Assembly: GCF_000328705.1 (NCBI RefSeq)
Contig: NC_019673.1
Location: 1,054,001-1,118,000 of the forward strand
Reading direction: 5' to 3'
Origin: Saccharothrix espanaensis DSM 44229
GTDB lineage: Bacteria > Actinomycetota > Actinomycetes > Mycobacteriales > Pseudonocardiaceae
Length of the DNA: 64,000 nt
Shown: piece after piece, positions 25,944 through 34,506 of the stretch
How positions within the stretch are numbered: position 1 is the stretch's first letter
How the letters are laid out: the number at the start of each line of letters is the position of its first letter
Translations under genes and position numbers: made by a program
The notes under the pieces: generated by a model
The model's database searches: none
What the model saw: the letters and a program-made list of their open reading frames with translations, nothing else
What the model was told of the DNA's origin: nothing

Positions 25944-26575
25944 CGACTCGGGTGCGGGTGGCCGTCTGCCTGGTGCGGCCGTTGAGCCGCGCGATCGACT
26001 GGGGCCCCTTCGCGGCGGTGCTGGTCGCGCTCGTCGGACTGGCGGTGGCCACCGGCGACGACGTCCGACCGTTCAACCTGGCCGCCACGGTCCGGTTGGC
26101 CGCCCTGCTGCTGGGCGCGACCGCGGGATTCGCCCTCGTCGACGCCGCGGCGACGGTGACCGCCGCCGTTCCGGTGCCGCGCTGGCTGCGGCAGTGGACG
26201 CGGACGCTGATCGCCGCCCTCGTGGCGTGCGCCGCCTGGGGCTTGGTGTTCGGCGTGCTCGCGTGGCGTTCCGCACCGGGCTCCGACCTCGGCGCGCCCG
26301 GTTACGCGTTGGAGGCGGTGGTCTGCGTGGGCTTCGGTCTGGCGTGCACCGCGGCAGTGGCGCGGCGGCACGGCACCGACCGCTCCGCAGCGGTGATCGG
26401 GAGCGCGGTGCTGCTCGCGCTCGCCGCGGGCACGTTGTTCTACCCCGGCAGGGTCTGGCCGCTGCCGTCCGAACCGGATTGGGACTCGGTGCACACCGCG
26501 TGGTGGTTCGCCCTCCCGATCCCCTTGGTCGTGCTGGTTCTGGCGAACCGCGAAGCACGCCGGCAGAGGAGGTGA
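25934..26575 (+). CDS. Hypothetical polytopic membrane protein
   Basis: 213 residues with about five or six hydrophobic segments (FAAVLVALVGLAVATG; LAALLLGATAGFALVDAAAT; LIAALVACAAWGLVFGVLAW; SAVLLALAAGTLFYPG; WWFALPIPLVVLVLA) and a basic tail. No recognisable motif. Overlap with the upstream permease gene suggests it is the second membrane subunit of that ABC transporter. GTG 25934 chosen because it overlaps the previous stop and gives the full hydrophobic N-terminus. Confidence 0.72.
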   Translation: MPLTTRVRVAVCLVRPLSRAIDWGPFAAVLVALVGLAVATGDDVRPFNLAATVRLAALLLGATAGFALVDAAATVTAAVPVPRWLRQWTRTLIAALVACAAWGLVFGVLAWRSAPGSDLGAPGYALEAVVCVGFGLACTAAVARRHGTDRSAAVIGSAVLLALAAGTLFYPGRVWPLPSEPDWDSVHTAWWFALPIPLVVLVLANREARRQRR

Positions 26576-26581
26576 AGGTCC

Positions 26582-27100
26582 GTGGAGTACGCCGTCGTCG
26601 CTTGTCGGCTCTGCCTGGGGCTGGTGTTCCTGGTGTCGGTCTTCGGCAAGGTCCGGGGCAGGAGCAACTTCGCCGACTTCGTCCGCGCCACCGGAGAACT
26701 GGCACCGGCCCTGCCCCGGACACCGGCCGCGGTGGCGGTGGTGGCGGGTGAGGTCGCCGTGGTGCTCCTGCTCTGCTCGCCGTGGGCGGCTGTGGGAATG
26801 GTGTTGGCGACCGGGCTGCTGATGGTGTTCACCGCCGCGGTGGCGATGGCGATCGCGCGCGGCCGACGGGTGCGGTGCCAGTGCTTCGGGGAGTCCTCAG
26901 CACCGGTCGGCCTGCCCCAGGTCGTCCGGAACGCGCTGCTGATCACCGTGGCGGTCGTCGGGTGGTGGGGCGGGACGGGCGCGACCGGCGTCCCGCCCGA
27001 CGCGGCGGGCACCGCACTCGCCCTGGCCGCCGGTGCCGTGGTGGGCGGAATCGTCTTGCTGACCGACGACGTGGTCAGCCTGTTCAGACCGATCCAATGA
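26582..27100 (+). CDS. MauE/DoxX-like redox-associated membrane protein
   Basis: 172 residues, four transmembrane helices, MauE-like family. The loop RVRCQCFGESS (a CxCFG motif) is the family hallmark and probably passes electrons or receives disulfides, as MauE, DsbB and VKOR-like proteins do. In methylamine-utilising bacteria MauE works with MauD in forming disulfides of the Cys-rich MADH light chain; here the next gene is a thioredoxin-like protein and the substrate is likely the 67-aa peptide (inference). GTG 26582 lies seven bases after the previous stop. Confidence 0.82.
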   Translation: MEYAVVACRLCLGLVFLVSVFGKVRGRSNFADFVRATGELAPALPRTPAAVAVVAGEVAVVLLLCSPWAAVGMVLATGLLMVFTAAVAMAIARGRRVRCQCFGESSAPVGLPQVVRNALLITVAVVGWWGGTGATGVPPDAAGTALALAAGAVVGGIVLLTDDVVSLFRPIQ

Positions 27101-27116
27101 GGTGGGGGAGCTACCG

Positions 27117-27665
27117 ATGTCGATCCTGATCGCTGTCACCGCGTTGCTGGCGGTGCTCTGCGTCTTCAACATCTTCCTGACCGTCGGAGTCATCCGGCGA
27201 CTTCGCGACAAGACCGCGGCGGCGGAACGCGCGCGCCCGGAACCGCCCAAGGTGATGATGCCCAACGGCAGCCCGGTGGGGACCTTCACAGCGTCCACTG
27301 TGGACGAGGAGCAGGTGGGCACGGCGGTGTTCGCCGGCGGCCCGACGCTCGTCGGCGTGTTCGCGCACGGGTGCACTTCGTGCGACGAGAGGCTTCCCGA
27401 GTTCGTGACCACCGCGCAGAACTTCCCGGGTGGCCGGGACCGGGTGCTCGCCCTGGTCATCGGGTCCGCCGAGGACGTCGTGGACAAGCGCGCCGCGCTG
27501 GCACCGGTCGCCAAGGTCGTGCTGGAGGAGCGCCCTGGCGGACCGTTCGCGACGGCGTTCCAGGTCAAGGGCTACCCGGCCTTCGCCCTGGTGGACGCCG
27601 AAGGACTGGTCAAGAGCTCCGGGACGTTGGTCGAGCACGCCATGTCCCCCGCGATCCGGGTCTGA
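27117..27665 (+). CDS. TlpA/MauD-like membrane-anchored thioredoxin
   Basis: 182 residues: an N-terminal signal anchor (ILIAVTALLAVLCVFNIFLTV) followed by an extracytoplasmic thioredoxin-like domain with active site CTSC (Cys86 and Cys89) in VFAHGCTSCDERLPEF and the cis-Pro loop QVKGYPAF. It resembles MauD, the thiol-disulfide partner of MauE. ATG 27117 follows GGTGGGGGAG. Together with the MauE-like protein it should oxidise or isomerise cysteines outside the membrane; the Cys-rich peptide at the head of the cluster is the obvious client. Confidence 0.85.
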   Translation: MSILIAVTALLAVLCVFNIFLTVGVIRRLRDKTAAAERARPEPPKVMMPNGSPVGTFTASTVDEEQVGTAVFAGGPTLVGVFAHGCTSCDERLPEFVTTAQNFPGGRDRVLALVIGSAEDVVDKRAALAPVAKVVLEERPGGPFATAFQVKGYPAFALVDAEGLVKSSGTLVEHAMSPAIRV

Positions 27666-27670
27666 CACTC

Positions 27671-29482
27671 GTGCGGGGGATTCGTGGAGCACTGGGCCTG
27701 ACCTGGCGCGCCAGTCGCGTGTGCACGCTTGTCTTCGTCGTCCTCACGCTGGTCCTGGCTCTGACGCCGGTCGCGATCGCCTGGCTGATGAAGACTCTCC
27801 TGGACCTCCTCGTGGCCGGGGACGGCCGCGAGGAGGCCGTTGTCGGCACCGCTGTCACGCTCGCCGTGGTGAGCTTGCTCGCCGGTGTGCTGCCGCAAGC
27901 GGTCCAGTTCGTGCACAAGGAGCTGGAACGCCGGGTCGGTCTGGTCGCGCAGGACAGGCTGTTCGAGGCCACGGAGAGGTTCGTCGGGCTCGCGAAGTTC
28001 GAGGACCCGGTCTTCGTCGACCGGGTCAGGCTCGCGCAGCAGCACGGTGGTGCGACGCCTGGCGTCGTGGTCTCGACGGCGCTCTCGCTGGGCGGCAACA
28101 CGGTGAAGGCACTGGGTTTCCTCGCGTCACTCGTGCTGCTGGCGGTGTGGTTGCCGCTCGCGGTGGTCGCGTCGGCGCTGCCGGCGCTGGTCGGCGAGAT
28201 CTGGCTCGCCCGGCGGCGGGCCGCGCTGCACTGGCGGCTCGGCCCGGTCGAACGGCGGGAGATGTTCTTCCGCGCGCTGCTGACCGACGTGAAGGCGGCC
28301 AAGGAGATCCGGTTGTTCGGGACCGGCTCCCACCTGCGGGGTCGGATGTCGGCGCAGCGGCGTCAGGTCAACGGCGAGCAGGCCCGGCTGGATCGCGCCG
28401 AGGTGGTGGTCCAGGTCGGTGCGGGCGTGGTGACCGCCGGGTTCGCGGGCGGGGTGCTGCTGTGGTCGGCGCTGGCGGCGGTCGGCGGGCGCATCACGAT
28501 CGGTGACGTGTCGCTCGTCGCGGCGTCCATCGCGGGCGTCCAAGCGGCCGTGCTGGCCCTCGTCCGCGACCTGGGCAACTCGCACAAGCAACTGCTGCTG
28601 TTCCGGCACTACTCGGAGATCGTGGGCAGCGGGCCGGACCTGCCGATCGCCGCGCAGCCGGTGCCGGTCCCGGCGCTGCGCCAGGGGATCGAGTTCCGGG
28701 ACGTGTGGTTCCGGTACTCGCCGGACCACCCGTGGGTGCTGCGCGGCGTCAGCTTCACCGTCGAGCACGGCACCGCGCTGGGGCTGGTCGGCCGCAACGG
28801 CGCGGGCAAGAGCACGCTGATCAAGCTGCTGTGCCGGATGTACGACCCCGAGCGCGGAGCCGTGCTGTGGGACGGGGTCGACCTGCGGGAGTTCGACCCG
28901 GTGGAGCTGCGGCTCCGGATCGGCGCGGTCTTCCAGGACTACATGAACTACGACCTGACGGCGGCCGAGAACATCGGTCTGGGCGATCTCGACCAGGCCG
29001 GTGACCAGGAGCGGGTCACCGCCGCGGCGGTCAAGGCGGGTGCCGACGGGTTCGTGTCGGCCATGACGAGGGGCTACCGGACGCTGCTGTCCCGCGTCTT
29101 CTTCCACGGCGACGTGGTCAAGGGCGCGGCCGGGGTCACGCTGTCCGGTGGGCAGTGGCAGCGGCTGGCGCTGGCGCGCGCGTACCTGCGCGGAGACCGG
29201 GACCTGCTCATCCTGGACGAACCGAGTTCCGGGCTGGACGCCGAAGCGGAGCACCAGGTGCACAGCGGGCTGCGCGAGCACCGGGTGGGGCGCACCAGCG
29301 TGCTCATCTCGCACCGGCTCGGCGCGGTCCGCGACGCGGACCTCCTCGTCGTGGTGGACGAGGGGACGGTCGTCGAGCAGGGCACGCACGAGCAGTTGAT
29401 GGCCGGCGGCGGGATCTACGCCGGGATGTTCACCAGCCAGGCGGAAGGCTACCAACGAGGGTTGTCGGAGGTCGCGGGATGA
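27671..29482 (+). CDS. ABC exporter with fused membrane and ATPase domains
   Basis: 603 residues. Residues 1-330 form a type IV exporter membrane domain of about six helices; the ATPase follows, with Walker A GRNGAGKSTLIKLL, Q-loop AVFQDYMNYDLT, signature TLSGGQWQRLALARA, Walker B LLILDEPSSGLD and H-loop SHRLG. No N-terminal C39 peptidase domain is present, so leader removal needs another enzyme, probably the S26 peptidase encoded next. GTG 27671 begins six bases after the thioredoxin stop; its end overlaps the peptidase start. Probably exports the Cys-rich peptide (inference). Confidence 0.9.
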   Translation: MRGIRGALGLTWRASRVCTLVFVVLTLVLALTPVAIAWLMKTLLDLLVAGDGREEAVVGTAVTLAVVSLLAGVLPQAVQFVHKELERRVGLVAQDRLFEATERFVGLAKFEDPVFVDRVRLAQQHGGATPGVVVSTALSLGGNTVKALGFLASLVLLAVWLPLAVVASALPALVGEIWLARRRAALHWRLGPVERREMFFRALLTDVKAAKEIRLFGTGSHLRGRMSAQRRQVNGEQARLDRAEVVVQVGAGVVTAGFAGGVLLWSALAAVGGRITIGDVSLVAASIAGVQAAVLALVRDLGNSHKQLLLFRHYSEIVGSGPDLPIAAQPVPVPALRQGIEFRDVWFRYSPDHPWVLRGVSFTVEHGTALGLVGRNGAGKSTLIKLLCRMYDPERGAVLWDGVDLREFDPVELRLRIGAVFQDYMNYDLTAAENIGLGDLDQAGDQERVTAAAVKAGADGFVSAMTRGYRTLLSRVFFHGDVVKGAAGVTLSGGQWQRLALARAYLRGDRDLLILDEPSSGLDAEAEHQVHSGLREHRVGRTSVLISHRLGAVRDADLLVVVDEGTVVEQGTHEQLMAGGGIYAGMFTSQAEGYQRGLSEVAG

Positions 29483-29973
29483 TCTGGGCGGTGTTCGGCG
29501 CCATCACCGCGGCCCTCGCCGTGCTGCTGTGGTTGAGGAGCAGGGTCGTCTACGTGAAGATCAGCGGCCGGAGCATGGAGCCGACGTTCGAGCACGGGGA
29601 CAGCGTGGTGGCCCGACGGGTCCGGACCTCCCGCCTGCGCACCGGCGACGTGGTGGTCGTGGACGGTCCCCGGGCCACGGTCGACCAGATCGGCCGCGGG
29701 CTGCCCAGCCGGACTCCGATCGTCGCCCGTGAGCCGCTCTCCGCCCCTCCACCGGCGACGGGGCCGAACTGGGTCATCAAGCGCGTGGCCGCGATGCCGG
29801 GCGAGCCCGTTCCGCAGGCGGTGGCCGGTGTCGTCACGAGCGGTCCCGTTGTGCCGCCCGGGTTCCTGGTCGTGCTCGGCGACAACTCGGAGAACAGCAT
29901 CGATTCCCGCCAGCACGGTATGTTCCCGCTCGGGAAAGTGCTGGCAAAGGTAGTGCGCACCGTGCCACGATAA
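29479..29973 (+). CDS. S26 family signal peptidase
   Basis: 164 residues, single N-terminal anchor (IWAVFGAITAALAVLLWL) and a type I signal-peptidase fold. The catalytic serine is in KISGRSMEPTF (Ser32) and the general base lysine in NWVIKRVAAMPG (Lys101); GDNSENSIDSR forms the last conserved box. It cleaves after small residues on the outer face of the membrane, fitting the AxA-like end of the peptide leader. Being dedicated to a cluster with a fused exporter is unusual for a signal peptidase. ATG 29479 overlaps the exporter stop. Confidence 0.9.
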   Translation: MIWAVFGAITAALAVLLWLRSRVVYVKISGRSMEPTFEHGDSVVARRVRTSRLRTGDVVVVDGPRATVDQIGRGLPSRTPIVAREPLSAPPPATGPNWVIKRVAAMPGEPVPQAVAGVVTSGPVVPPGFLVVLGDNSENSIDSRQHGMFPLGKVLAKVVRTVPR

Positions 29974-30139
29974 GAGGGTCGAGCACCGTTCCCATTGCGC
30001 TGCCAACACATCGCTCGATCGGCCGAACAGCGGTTGTGGTTCCTGTCGGGGGGGTCCACCCGAATTTCGGCGTTGTGTTGAGCGGTGAATCCATCGCCGA
30101 GGCGGAGCGAATCACGGCGGATAATTACGGGGGGGCACC

Positions 30140-31450
30140 GTGGCACATGATCCGATCGCCTTCGGGCGAGGCCTGCGCGTAGCCAGACTGAGAACTGGGT
30201 TGACGCAACGGGAGTTGGCCGGACGGGCGAGCGTGAGCCTGCGCACCGTCCGGCACATCGAGAGGGGCCAGGTGGAGCACCCGCGGCGGGAAACGATCCG
30301 GCGGCTCGCGGACGTGCTGGGCGGCGAGGACGGATGGCCCCGCGGTGACGTCGACGCGCGATTACGGATCGAGGTTCTCGGGCCGCTCAGGGTCACCCGC
30401 GGTGGGCGGGAGTTGAACCTGGGGCCGTTGAAGCAACGAACGCTCTTCGCGGTGCTCGCCCTGCACCCGAACACCGTGGTCGGCCGCGAAGAGCTCATCG
30501 ACGCGCTGTGGGGAGAACTTCCCCCGCACAGTTGTCGGAACCTGTTGCACACCTACGTGTCCGGTCTGCGGAAGATCCTCGAGCCGGGGCCGGTGTCGGA
30601 GGCGGGTTCGATCATCGCCTCGGTCGGGGGTGGTTACCGGCTCGCGGCGGGACCGGATGAGCTGGACCTGGCCGAGTTCACCGAGCTGGTGGGCCGGGCA
30701 CGACACGCCCAGCCCGGTGAGGCTCGCAAGCAGCTCTTCGCCGGGGCTCTGGACCTGTGGCGGGGCGCGGTGCTCGTGGACCTGCCGCACAGCGTGCGAC
30801 AACACCCGGTGGCGGTGACCCTGGCGAGCCGTCGCGTCGCCGCCGCGCTCGCGTACGGGGACACGGCCTCGGCGTTGGACGACGGGGACGACGCGATCGA
30901 TCGGTTGCGACTGGTCGCGCACCACGAACCCCTGCACGAAGGGGTGCACGCGCGGCTGATGATGGTCCTGGCCGCGGCGGGGCAGCAGGCGGCGGCGCTG
31001 CGCACGTTGACCGACATCCGAAGACGTCTCGGCGAGGAACTGGGGATCAGGCCGGGCGAGGAGATCCGGCTGGCGTACGAAAAGGTGACCCTGGCGGCGC
31101 GCAGGGCGCACGACCCGCTCATCGCCCAACTCTCGGCCAAAGCCGCCGGCTTCACCGGTGGCGCGGGATCGATGACCACCCTCACCGACCCCGTGCCGGT
31201 GGTGCCGATTGCGCGCGCGAAGCGCCAACCGCACTCCCGTCGCCTCCCCGACGACCTGCAGCGCCTGACCCTGTGCAGCTGCGCGTCCGTTCTGCCACCG
31301 CGAGCCGAGCAGACGTTGAGAGGAACCCGACGACTCTTCCCCAAGCCCGCTGAGCAACTCCCGCTGACCGGCGGGAACCCCGCGAGCGGTCCGCCGGTGC
31401 GGAAGCCGTCCGATCAGTGCTCGGAGTGCTTCCTGGGGCAGCCGGTGTGA
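30140..31450 (+). CDS. XRE-HTH plus SARP/BTAD transcriptional regulator
   Basis: 436 residues. The N-terminal ~60 residues are a Cro/C1-type helix-turn-helix (LTQRELAGRASVSLRTVRHI), then an OmpR-type winged helix (~75-165; LLHTYVSGLRKILEPG) and a bacterial transcriptional activation domain (~170-320). SARPs normally lack the extra XRE domain. The last ~100 residues are Pro/Arg-rich with scattered Cys (LTLCSCASVLPP; SDQCSECFLGQPV) and resemble nothing familiar, possibly a frameshifted tail. GTG 30140. It lies 166 bases after the peptidase gene and probably activates the peptide/export cluster. Confidence 0.8.
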   Translation: MAHDPIAFGRGLRVARLRTGLTQRELAGRASVSLRTVRHIERGQVEHPRRETIRRLADVLGGEDGWPRGDVDARLRIEVLGPLRVTRGGRELNLGPLKQRTLFAVLALHPNTVVGREELIDALWGELPPHSCRNLLHTYVSGLRKILEPGPVSEAGSIIASVGGGYRLAAGPDELDLAEFTELVGRARHAQPGEARKQLFAGALDLWRGAVLVDLPHSVRQHPVAVTLASRRVAAALAYGDTASALDDGDDAIDRLRLVAHHEPLHEGVHARLMMVLAAAGQQAAALRTLTDIRRRLGEELGIRPGEEIRLAYEKVTLAARRAHDPLIAQLSAKAAGFTGGAGSMTTLTDPVPVVPIARAKRQPHSRRLPDDLQRLTLCSCASVLPPRAEQTLRGTRRLFPKPAEQLPLTGGNPASGPPVRKPSDQCSECFLGQPV

Positions 31451-31667
31451 ACCGCGGCCCTGCCACGTTCCGCACCAGGTGGGCCGTGGCACGGCGGACG
31501 CTTGTGGTGGTGCGGCGGCCGTTGCGGCGGTTGCCGCGCCCCCCGGCCTGGTGATCAGGGGTGGTCCACCGGGGCCGCGGGGTTTGTCCACTTTTTGGCC
31601 TTTCCCGCCTTGATTGCCCACTTTTTTGTCTGTTTTCCGCGGGCCGACATTGCCTACCATCTGTCGC
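31451..31667. other. Intergenic between SARP gene and TIR operon
   Basis: 217 bases without a supported gene. It holds the probable promoter of the TIR operon: TACCAT at 31655-31660 placed seven bases before the GTG start, but the -35 is weak. Confidence 0.4.
31655..31660 (+). promoter_or_regulatory. Possible -10 box for leaderless TIR operon
   Basis: TACCAT lies seven bases before GTG 31668, the spacing expected when transcription starts at the initiation codon. No ribosome site precedes the GTG, which supports a leaderless mRNA. A -35 (CTGTTT, 31630-31635) is poor. Confidence 0.35.
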
Positions 31668-32258
31668 GTGTCCGGATACAAGTTCGATTTGTTCATCAGC
31701 TACGCCCGTCGCGGCAGCGTCCAAAAATGGCTGCTGAACCACTTCCACGACAAGCTCTTGGAGTGCCTGGCGGATCAGTTGGCGCCGACGCCGAGGGTGT
31801 ACGTCGACCGGGATATGTCACGTGCTGTGCACTGGCCGTCCAGCCTGCAGCACGCTTTGCGGCACAGCAAGATCATGATTCAACTGCTCACTCCGCATTA
31901 CTTCCAGTCGAAGTGGTGTCTGGCCGAGTGGTACAGCATGTTGGAGCGGGAGAGGATGTTGGGTCTGGCCAGCCCGGATCGGCCGCAGGGGCTGGTCTAC
32001 CCCATCCTGTACTCGGACTCGGACAACTTTCCGCTGGAAGGGAAGGTGCGTTCCTGGCAGAACTTCAAGGACTTCGCCCACCCGGATCCGCCGTACCAGG
32101 AGACTCGCGAGTTCGTGCGCTTCCACCGTGAGGTGAACCGGGTCGCCGCTGACCTCGTCGCGCTGCTCCAGCAGGTGCCGCCGTGGCGTCCCGACTGGCC
32201 TTACGTGGATCCGCCCGACCCCGTGCTCCCCCCAACGCCTCCGATACCGAGGTTCTGA
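31668..32258 (+). CDS. TIR-domain protein
   Basis: 196 residues, mostly one TIR domain. It starts with YKFDLFISYARRG (strand A), followed by VYVDRDMSRAVHWPSSLQHA (BB loop region), KIMIQLLTPHYFQSKWCLAE with the Glu in the position used by NAD-cleaving TIR domains, and a C-terminal helix. The tail is Pro-rich (DPPDPVLPPTPPIP). TIR domains in bacterial defence cleave NAD+ or make signalling nucleotides; which applies here is unknown. GTG 31668 chosen, beginning the domain immediately. The stop overlaps the next ATG by one base (TGATG). Confidence 0.85.
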   Translation: MSGYKFDLFISYARRGSVQKWLLNHFHDKLLECLADQLAPTPRVYVDRDMSRAVHWPSSLQHALRHSKIMIQLLTPHYFQSKWCLAEWYSMLERERMLGLASPDRPQGLVYPILYSDSDNFPLEGKVRSWQNFKDFAHPDPPYQETREFVRFHREVNRVAADLVALLQQVPPWRPDWPYVDPPDPVLPPTPPIPRF

Positions 32259-33886
32259 TGACCGCCGGGACCGTCATCACCTTCTACTCCTACAAAGGCG
32301 GGGTCGGGCGGAGTTTCACGCTGGCCAACGTCGCCGTGCTGCTGGCTCGCTGGGGCCATCGAGTGCTCACCATCGACTGGGACCTGGAAGCTCCCGGCCT
32401 GCACCACTACTTCAAGTCGGTGATGTCCGCCGAGCCCGAAGGCGGCGTGATCGACCTCGCCCACGACTTTCTCGCGGGCGCGGCGGTTCCCCGTCCGCAC
32501 GCCGTCCGGCTCGATGTCCAGGGCAACACGCTCGCGCTGCTCGCCGCCGGCAGGGACGACGAGTCCTACATGGAGCGGATGCAGCGCATCGACTGGGCGG
32601 ACCTCTACGAGCGGGGGTTCGCCGCCTTTCTGGAGCGGTGTCGGGAGCAGTGGATCGAGGACTACGACTTCGTGCTGATCGACAGTCGGACCGGGATCTC
32701 CGACATCGCCGGCATCTGCACCGCGCACCTGCCCGACCAGCTCGCCGTCGTGTTCACGGCCAACGAGCAGAACCTCAAGGACGTCGTGAACATCGTGCGG
32801 CGGGTCGACGAAGCACGAGACCGGTTGCCTTACGACCGTCCGCGCCACCTGGTGCTCCCCGTCCTGTCCCGGTTGGACAGTGGTGTCGAGTACGAGCGCG
32901 CCGACAAGTGGCAGCGCAGGTGCGCCGAGGTCGTGGCCCCACTGTTCGGCAACTGGCTGGTCAAGAAAGTTCCGGCGGACTTGGCGCTGCGCCACCTCAC
33001 GGTCCCTTACGTCTCGTACTGGAGCTTCGGCGAGCAGTTGTCCGTGCTGGAGGAGGACCCGCCGTCGGCGGGGCAGGTCTCGTTCGCCCTGGAGACGGTG
33101 GCGGCCGTGGTCGCGCAGCAGTTCGACCGCACCGACCTGCTCGCCGACAACCGGGACGCCTACGTCGCGGCGGCACGTGACCGCCGGCAGGACTTCGACC
33201 TGGACCTGCTGGTGTCCAGCCCGCGATCCGTGTTGCGCGTCGCGGACCAGCTGATCGAGGAGCTGCGCGCCTTGGGCGTGCGGGTCGAGCGGTCGTCGTC
33301 CGGCGACCTTGAGCTCCTCGACCGGACCAGCGGGCTCGCCGAGCACCTCTGCCTGGTGGTGGACGGCGGCCTGAGCCGCTGGCAGGTCATCGAGGTGGAG
33401 CGCTTCCTGCGGCACACGATCGGCCCGGACGGCGGCCAGCGCCGGCTGTTCTGCGTGCTGGCCGACGGCACCGACCCGGAAGGCTTGCCAGGCTTCCTGC
33501 GCAACCTGCGCCACCTCGGGTTGGAACCGGGGATCCGGCCCACCCGCGTGGCACGCGAGTTGCACGCCCAGCTCACCGGCACGCCGGCCGGCGCGGTCGA
33601 TCCCGACCGGCAAGCCCTGCGCAACGCGGCGTCCGCCCTGCGCGCCGTGCCGGACCGGGTGCCCTCCGCCGGGCGGCTGTCACTCGTCGAGCAGACCGTG
33701 CGCGGGATGTCCGCCGCGCTCGACAACGGCGACCTGGCCGTGCTGCGGGACCTGTCGGTGGACTTGGAAGTGCTGTCCAAGCACCACGCGGACGGCGGCG
33801 GGTTCACCGCCCCCGTCGGCCTGCTCGCCGACGTCCAGACCCTCCTCGCCCGGATCGATCGACGGATCGACGCGTCCACGAACTGA
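32258..33886 (+). CDS. KGGVGR-type ParA-like ATPase with extra C-terminal domain
   Basis: 542 residues. The N-terminal ~300 residues are a ParA/MinD-like deviant-Walker NTPase beginning TFYSYKGGVGRSFTLANVA (Lys13 to Ser19), with IDWDLEAPGLHHYF and FVLIDSRTGISDIAG as the switch regions. This KGGVGR variant often occurs next to TIR or other effectors in actinomycetes. Residues ~325-450 (FDLDLLVSSPRSVLRVADQL ... LCLVVDGGLSRWQVIEVERF) have an alternating alpha/beta pattern reminiscent of a degenerate TIR-like fold. The C-terminal ~90 residues look helical. ATG 32258 overlaps the TIR stop. Confidence 0.82.
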   Translation: MTAGTVITFYSYKGGVGRSFTLANVAVLLARWGHRVLTIDWDLEAPGLHHYFKSVMSAEPEGGVIDLAHDFLAGAAVPRPHAVRLDVQGNTLALLAAGRDDESYMERMQRIDWADLYERGFAAFLERCREQWIEDYDFVLIDSRTGISDIAGICTAHLPDQLAVVFTANEQNLKDVVNIVRRVDEARDRLPYDRPRHLVLPVLSRLDSGVEYERADKWQRRCAEVVAPLFGNWLVKKVPADLALRHLTVPYVSYWSFGEQLSVLEEDPPSAGQVSFALETVAAVVAQQFDRTDLLADNRDAYVAAARDRRQDFDLDLLVSSPRSVLRVADQLIEELRALGVRVERSSSGDLELLDRTSGLAEHLCLVVDGGLSRWQVIEVERFLRHTIGPDGGQRRLFCVLADGTDPEGLPGFLRNLRHLGLEPGIRPTRVARELHAQLTGTPAGAVDPDRQALRNAASALRAVPDRVPSAGRLSLVEQTVRGMSAALDNGDLAVLRDLSVDLEVLSKHHADGGGFTAPVGLLADVQTLLARIDRRIDASTN

Positions 33887-33897
33887 AAGGCGGCGCA

Positions 33898-34506
33898 ATG
33901 CCGGAGAAATTCGCCAACGAAGAGCGGGCGGCGCTCATCATGCTGATGTTGGAGAACCGGGACGTGCTCAACACGGAACTCGATCGCGACCTGAAGGCCC
34001 GGCTCGGCAAGCCCGGTCGGGAGAGGCTGAACAGGGCCGGTCTGCTCCAGTCGTGGACCGTGAAGCGCCAGTTCGTGCACCGGATCACCGACGAGGGGAT
34101 CTCCTGGTGCCTGAAGGACCTGGCCGCGGGTGGGCCCCCGTCGAAATCGGGTCCGCTGTCGCGCGCGCAGTCCGCGGTGCTGACGATCTTCGTCCAGTAC
34201 CACGTGTGGCGGGGCGACCTGGCCGAGGTGATCCGCTCCGGTGGGGGCCTGGAGTCGGTGATCCGGACCGCCTACCTGGCGCTGTCGGTCAAGTCCCAGG
34301 ACTGGGTCCGCTTGGCCAAGCTCCGCCCCCAGCTCAACGGTGCGGAGCGGGACGAGGTGGACGCCGCCCTGCTCGCGATGGTGCAGACCGGCACCGTCCA
34401 CTTGGCCCCGGACTCCAACCGCAAAGTGCTGACCGAGGCCGACCACGCCGCGGCGATCCGGATCGCCGGCGAGGACAACCACCTGGTGGCGATCGAGGAA
34501 TCATGA
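33898..34506 (+). CDS. Small putative winged-helix protein of defence operon
   Basis: 202 residues, family not recognised. The first ~75 residues read like a winged helix (NEERAALIMLMLENRDVLNT ... ERLNRAGLLQSW ... HRITDEGISWCLKDLA). The remainder is probably helical with a short strand near VQTGTVHL. ATG 33898 follows AAAGGCGGC at ten bases. Its stop overlaps the ATG of the double ATPase (ATGA), so the two are coupled and the protein probably acts as adaptor or regulator of that machine. Confidence 0.75.
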   Translation: MPEKFANEERAALIMLMLENRDVLNTELDRDLKARLGKPGRERLNRAGLLQSWTVKRQFVHRITDEGISWCLKDLAAGGPPSKSGPLSRAQSAVLTIFVQYHVWRGDLAEVIRSGGGLESVIRTAYLALSVKSQDWVRLAKLRPQLNGAERDEVDAALLAMVQTGTVHLAPDSNRKVLTEADHAAAIRIAGEDNHLVAIEES

